Source of the DNA: Rapana venosa
Lineage: Eukaryota > Mollusca > Gastropoda > Neogastropoda > Muricidae
Reading direction: 5' to 3'
Length of the DNA stretch: 64,000 nt
Assembly: GCA_028751875.1 (NCBI GenBank)
Contig: CM054158.1
Location: 17,579,808 to 17,643,807, forward strand
Below the pieces are notes generated by a model that made no database searches, was not told where the DNA came from, and was given only the letters and a program-made list of their open reading frames with translations. A program made the translations under genes and the position numbers. Shown one piece after another: positions 61,272 through 64,000 of this stretch (its first letter is position 1; every line of letters starts with the position of its first letter).

Positions 61272-63060
61272 TAGGTTTACATTCAGACATGTCATATCTT
61301 TCAAGCAGTTTTTGAATGTAACGCCTTTGGTGCATCCTAACACATCCATCCTTTTGCTCAAAATCAATGCCTAGGAAATACGACAACTTTCCCATGTCTT
61401 TCATTTTGAACCTATCAGAGAACATTTTCTTCGTTTTGCACAAGAGGTCATTATTGTTTGCACCAACAATAATATCATCAACCCACACAAGAATGACAGT
61501 CATGCCATCGTCTGTCTGTTTTGTGTACACACAATTATCAGAGGGACTTTGAATGAACTCATTTTCAGCCAGAAAATTGTGCAGCAACTGGTTCCAATTC
61601 CTACCTGATTGCTTTAACCCGTACAAGGATTTTTTTAATTTGTACACAAGTTTTTCACCTTTTTGACCTTTGATTTCATAACCTTCAGGTTGATCCATGT
61701 AAATTTCACAATCAATGTCAGCATTGAGGTAAGCAGTTTTGACATCCATCTGATGTAAAATCAAATCGTTTTCAGCCGCAATTTGCATCAGAGTACGTAC
61801 TGAAGTCATATTAGCAGTAGGTGCAAAAGTATCGGTATAATCAACACCTTCTTTCTGACTGAAACCTTTTGCGACATATCTAGCTTTGTAGGACTTTGAA
61901 CCAGTCGCACTCTCTTTGATTGTGTAAACCCATTTTCCCCCCACTGTTTGCCTACCCTCCGGAAGAGCCATCAGAGTGTAAGTGTTATTTTCCTTCAAAG
62001 AGTTAATTTCATCATCCATTGCCTGTTTCCAGCAATGAGAATCCTCTGAGCCCACTGCTTCCTGATAACTTTTTGGAAACGAGGACATCTTATAACAATA
62101 ATCCATGTTTGTCATAACTTGATCATCATCATCATCAAACTGCGTTTCATAATCTTTCAAGTGGTTAGGGGGTTTTCTCTGCCTTCTCGGATACCTGTGA
62201 CCTTGATTTTCTTTAACCAAAGGTTCATTTTTAGGCATATTACATGGAGTATTTCTGTGACCTTGACCTACAGTACACTCTGACTGCTCTTCAGGTATGG
62301 GTTGACTGACAGAAGGAGGTCTCATCATCATCATCACACCACCATCATCTAAAGAGTTCTCTGTCTGTGTACCCTGGTCATTCACATCAACTCTGTCTGG
62401 TTTATCTGACACAAAATGCACAACACGACATTTCATCACTTTGCCACTTTCAGGGTAATACACAAGGTATGCAGGACTGTAACCATCATATCCTACAAAG
62501 ATACCCTTAGCGCATCGTGAATCAAGTTTGCGCTTGAGCTGGGAATATGCATAGCACTCTGTTCCAAAAATTCTCATGTTTGAGATGTTTGGTTTTCGAC
62601 CAGTCAAACCTTGATATGGAGTTTGATTTATCCTGGCATTGTAACATCGGTTACGATTGTACACAGCAGTGTGCACAGCATATGGCCACATCTCTTTTGG
62701 AAGGTTCTTTTGAATCAGCATGCATCTTCCCATCTCAAAAATAGTGCGCCATTTCCTCTCAGCTGCCCCGTTTTGGTGTGGGGAGTAAGGAGCTGAGGTT
62801 TCATGCCTTATCTGATTTTTCCTGAGGATTTCCTTAAACTCCCTTGAGGTAAACTCAGAACCGTTATCAGATCTAATGGTTTTTACCTTGCCAAAAGGTG
62901 CAGAATCAGCCAGAAACTTTTCTGTGGCTTTGATCGTTTCACTTTTGCATGTCATGAAATACACAAATGACGCATCAGAATAATCATCTGTGAATGTGAT
63001 GGCATACTTGAAACCTTCATGGGATGCTGGTGTGACCGGTCCAGCAAGATCAGTGTGTCA
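61195..63060 (-). pseudogene. copia pol: integrase and reverse transcriptase
   Basis: The integrase core shows IRSDNGSEFTS (second Asp) and GAAERKWRTIFEMGRCML (catalytic Glu), then GTECYAYSQLKRKLDSR and GIFVGYDGYSPAYLVY. An acidic/polar spacer leads to the RT with GKWVYTIKE, DYTDTFAPTANMTSVR, HQMDVKTAYLNADI, LYGLKQSGRNW and ILVWVDDIIV. The catalytic box is WVDD where copia elements usually have YVDD. The first integrase Asp lies across a frameshift at ~63059. Confidence 0.92.
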
Positions 63061-63407
63061 CTAACTTTAGAGGACAAGTTGCACGAGTGCGTGTTGTTTT
63101 ACTGATTTTGTTTGTCATTTTGCCCATTACACATGTTTCACAATCATGCTTACCTTTGTCTGTAATTTTCATGCCATCAACAACACCTTCTAGCCTCAAC
63201 ACATCAGAAAAATTACAGTGACCTAGAATTTTATGCCAGACATTCAAATCCTGTGTTAAACTAACATTATCAACATCACATTCCTCTGAGACAGTCTTGA
63301 GGTAATACAATCTACCTTGTTTTTCGATTTTAAATTTGGCTTCACCTTCATACACAAGGCTTGCTGTTTCAGGTTCAAATATCACACTCGCACCTTTGTT
63401 TGTCGCT
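63050..63407 (-). pseudogene. copia pol: pre-integrase zinc domain
   Basis: The H-x4-H ... C-x2-C zinc pattern is seen in NVWHKILGHCN and CETCVMGKM. It connects protease and integrase in copia polyproteins and is bounded by frameshifts on both sides. Confidence 0.88.
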
Positions 63408-64000
63408 GCTGAACAGAGAATATGTTCTGTGGAAAAGTAGGTACATACAATGCATCATTCAGAGTAAGACTGACTAGATTTCCACTGATATCTTTGACAG
63501 TTACATGTGCGGTACCTCTTTGCTTTGCTAGATTGTTTTTGCTTTCACCATTCGCAAGTTCGATGAAATGGTCTTCTGGTTTGAAAGAATTTTCAAACGA
63601 GGTGAACAAAGTCTTGTCATTGAGTAGATGGCTTGTAGCACCACAATCAACTAGTAACTTTGTATGTTTTCTTATCTCCTGTCTGCTCCCTTCGTTCATC
63701 TTGAAGATAAAAGAATGTTCTGGATCTGGATTAGTGGAGTCAGGATTGTCGCTCACAGTGTTGACTCCCTCCTTTACCCCTTTACCGCTAGTCTTGCTTT
63801 TACGACGGCAAGTTTGGTCAGTGTGTGATGCATTTTTGCAATGACTACACCACATTTTCTTCTTCTTGCAATCACGTTGAAAATGTCCGTAAGTTCCACA
63901 TTTGAACCATTGACGTAATTCACGATTGCTGTCAAACGATTTGTGCTTCATTTTCAGAAGTGAATCTTCACCCATGGCTGCTGACACTCGAGACTTCTCC
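63382..64000 (-). pseudogene. copia gag C terminus and protease (open to window edge)
   Basis: Two adjacent knuckles are visible. The first reads WFKCGTYGHFQRDC, with Trp where the first zinc Cys is expected. The second is intact (CSHCKNASHTDQTC). The aspartic protease active site LLVDCGATSHLL follows, with an FPQNIFSV block near the end. The frame is open through 64000, so gag continues outside the window. Confidence 0.88.

Larger units (their letters stand above)
60166..64000 (-). mobile_element. Ty1/copia LTR retrotransposon, 5' end outside the window
   Basis: The - strand order is gag zinc knuckles, protease, pre-integrase zinc domain, integrase, reverse transcriptase, RNase H, polypurine tract, 3' LTR. 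Integrase before RT identifies Ty1/copia. Three single-base indels (near 63408, 63059 and 61272) break the single gag-pol frame. The element is inserted about 180 bp beyond the chimeric SINE. Confidence 0.92.

Noticed and set aside
63422..63844. + strand frame of 140 residues at the right edge
   Set aside because: It is the antisense shadow of the copia gag-protease frame, which has clear motifs on -.

Overview
This is a stretch of a large, repeat-rich animal nuclear genome. The few real genes are split by long introns. The strands are full of CA, CT, GT and AT microsatellites, tRNA-derived SINEs, decayed non-LTR retrotransposons and one Ty1/copia element. A TMEM117 gene of metazoan type, an SR splicing-factor gene and this repeat profile fit a lophotrochozoan, most likely a marine gastropod mollusc. 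That taxonomic placement is inference; nothing in the window proves the species.

Two host genes point at each other. On the + strand, TMEM117 (eight-pass membrane protein, about 690 residues predicted) runs in six coding exons from 567 to 38626. Its first intron is 27.4 kb (654-28069), and a long 3' region may reach a poly(A) signal at 43262. On the - strand, an SRSF3-like SR protein gene (about 151 residues) runs from an ATG at 58449 to a stop at 50601 in four coding exons. Between them (43268-50600) no gene is visible. All splice junctions given here keep the reading frame and have GT/AG ends, but they were assigned by eye.

TMEM117 intron 1 holds a nearly full-length but dead CR1/jockey-like LINE on the - strand (8339-13235). 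The LINE has a PHD-finger ORF1, an endonuclease and reverse transcriptase ORF2, tandem repeats at its 5' end and a short repeat tail. The same intron holds a 13.6 kb hairpin, a degenerate 21-bp tandem repeat (16.8-17.5 kb) and a large 32-bp minisatellite (22.1-24.0 kb) whose units look like 5' splice sites. Later introns carry a recurrent tRNA-derived SINE and a second dispersed ~95-bp module, some in head-to-head pairs.

In the SR gene, intron 2 contains a dense cluster of CUCUUCC-type motifs (55.04-55.39 kb) that resemble the binding site of SRSF3 itself. Its last intron holds a 30-bp minisatellite (50.68-51.52 kb). Upstream of the gene lies a SINE that fuses a tRNA-like head to a 5S rRNA-like segment (59665-59981). 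The right edge (60166-64000) is a - strand copia retrotransposon with a 251-bp 3' LTR and a gag-pol broken by three frameshifts; its 5' end lies outside the window.

No clearly new multi-gene system is visible. The most interesting signals are regulatory or repeat-based: the splice-donor-like minisatellite, the possible autoregulatory intron of the SR gene, the tRNA/5S chimeric SINE, the nine-copy dispersed module, and the duplicated TMEM117 stop-codon segment.
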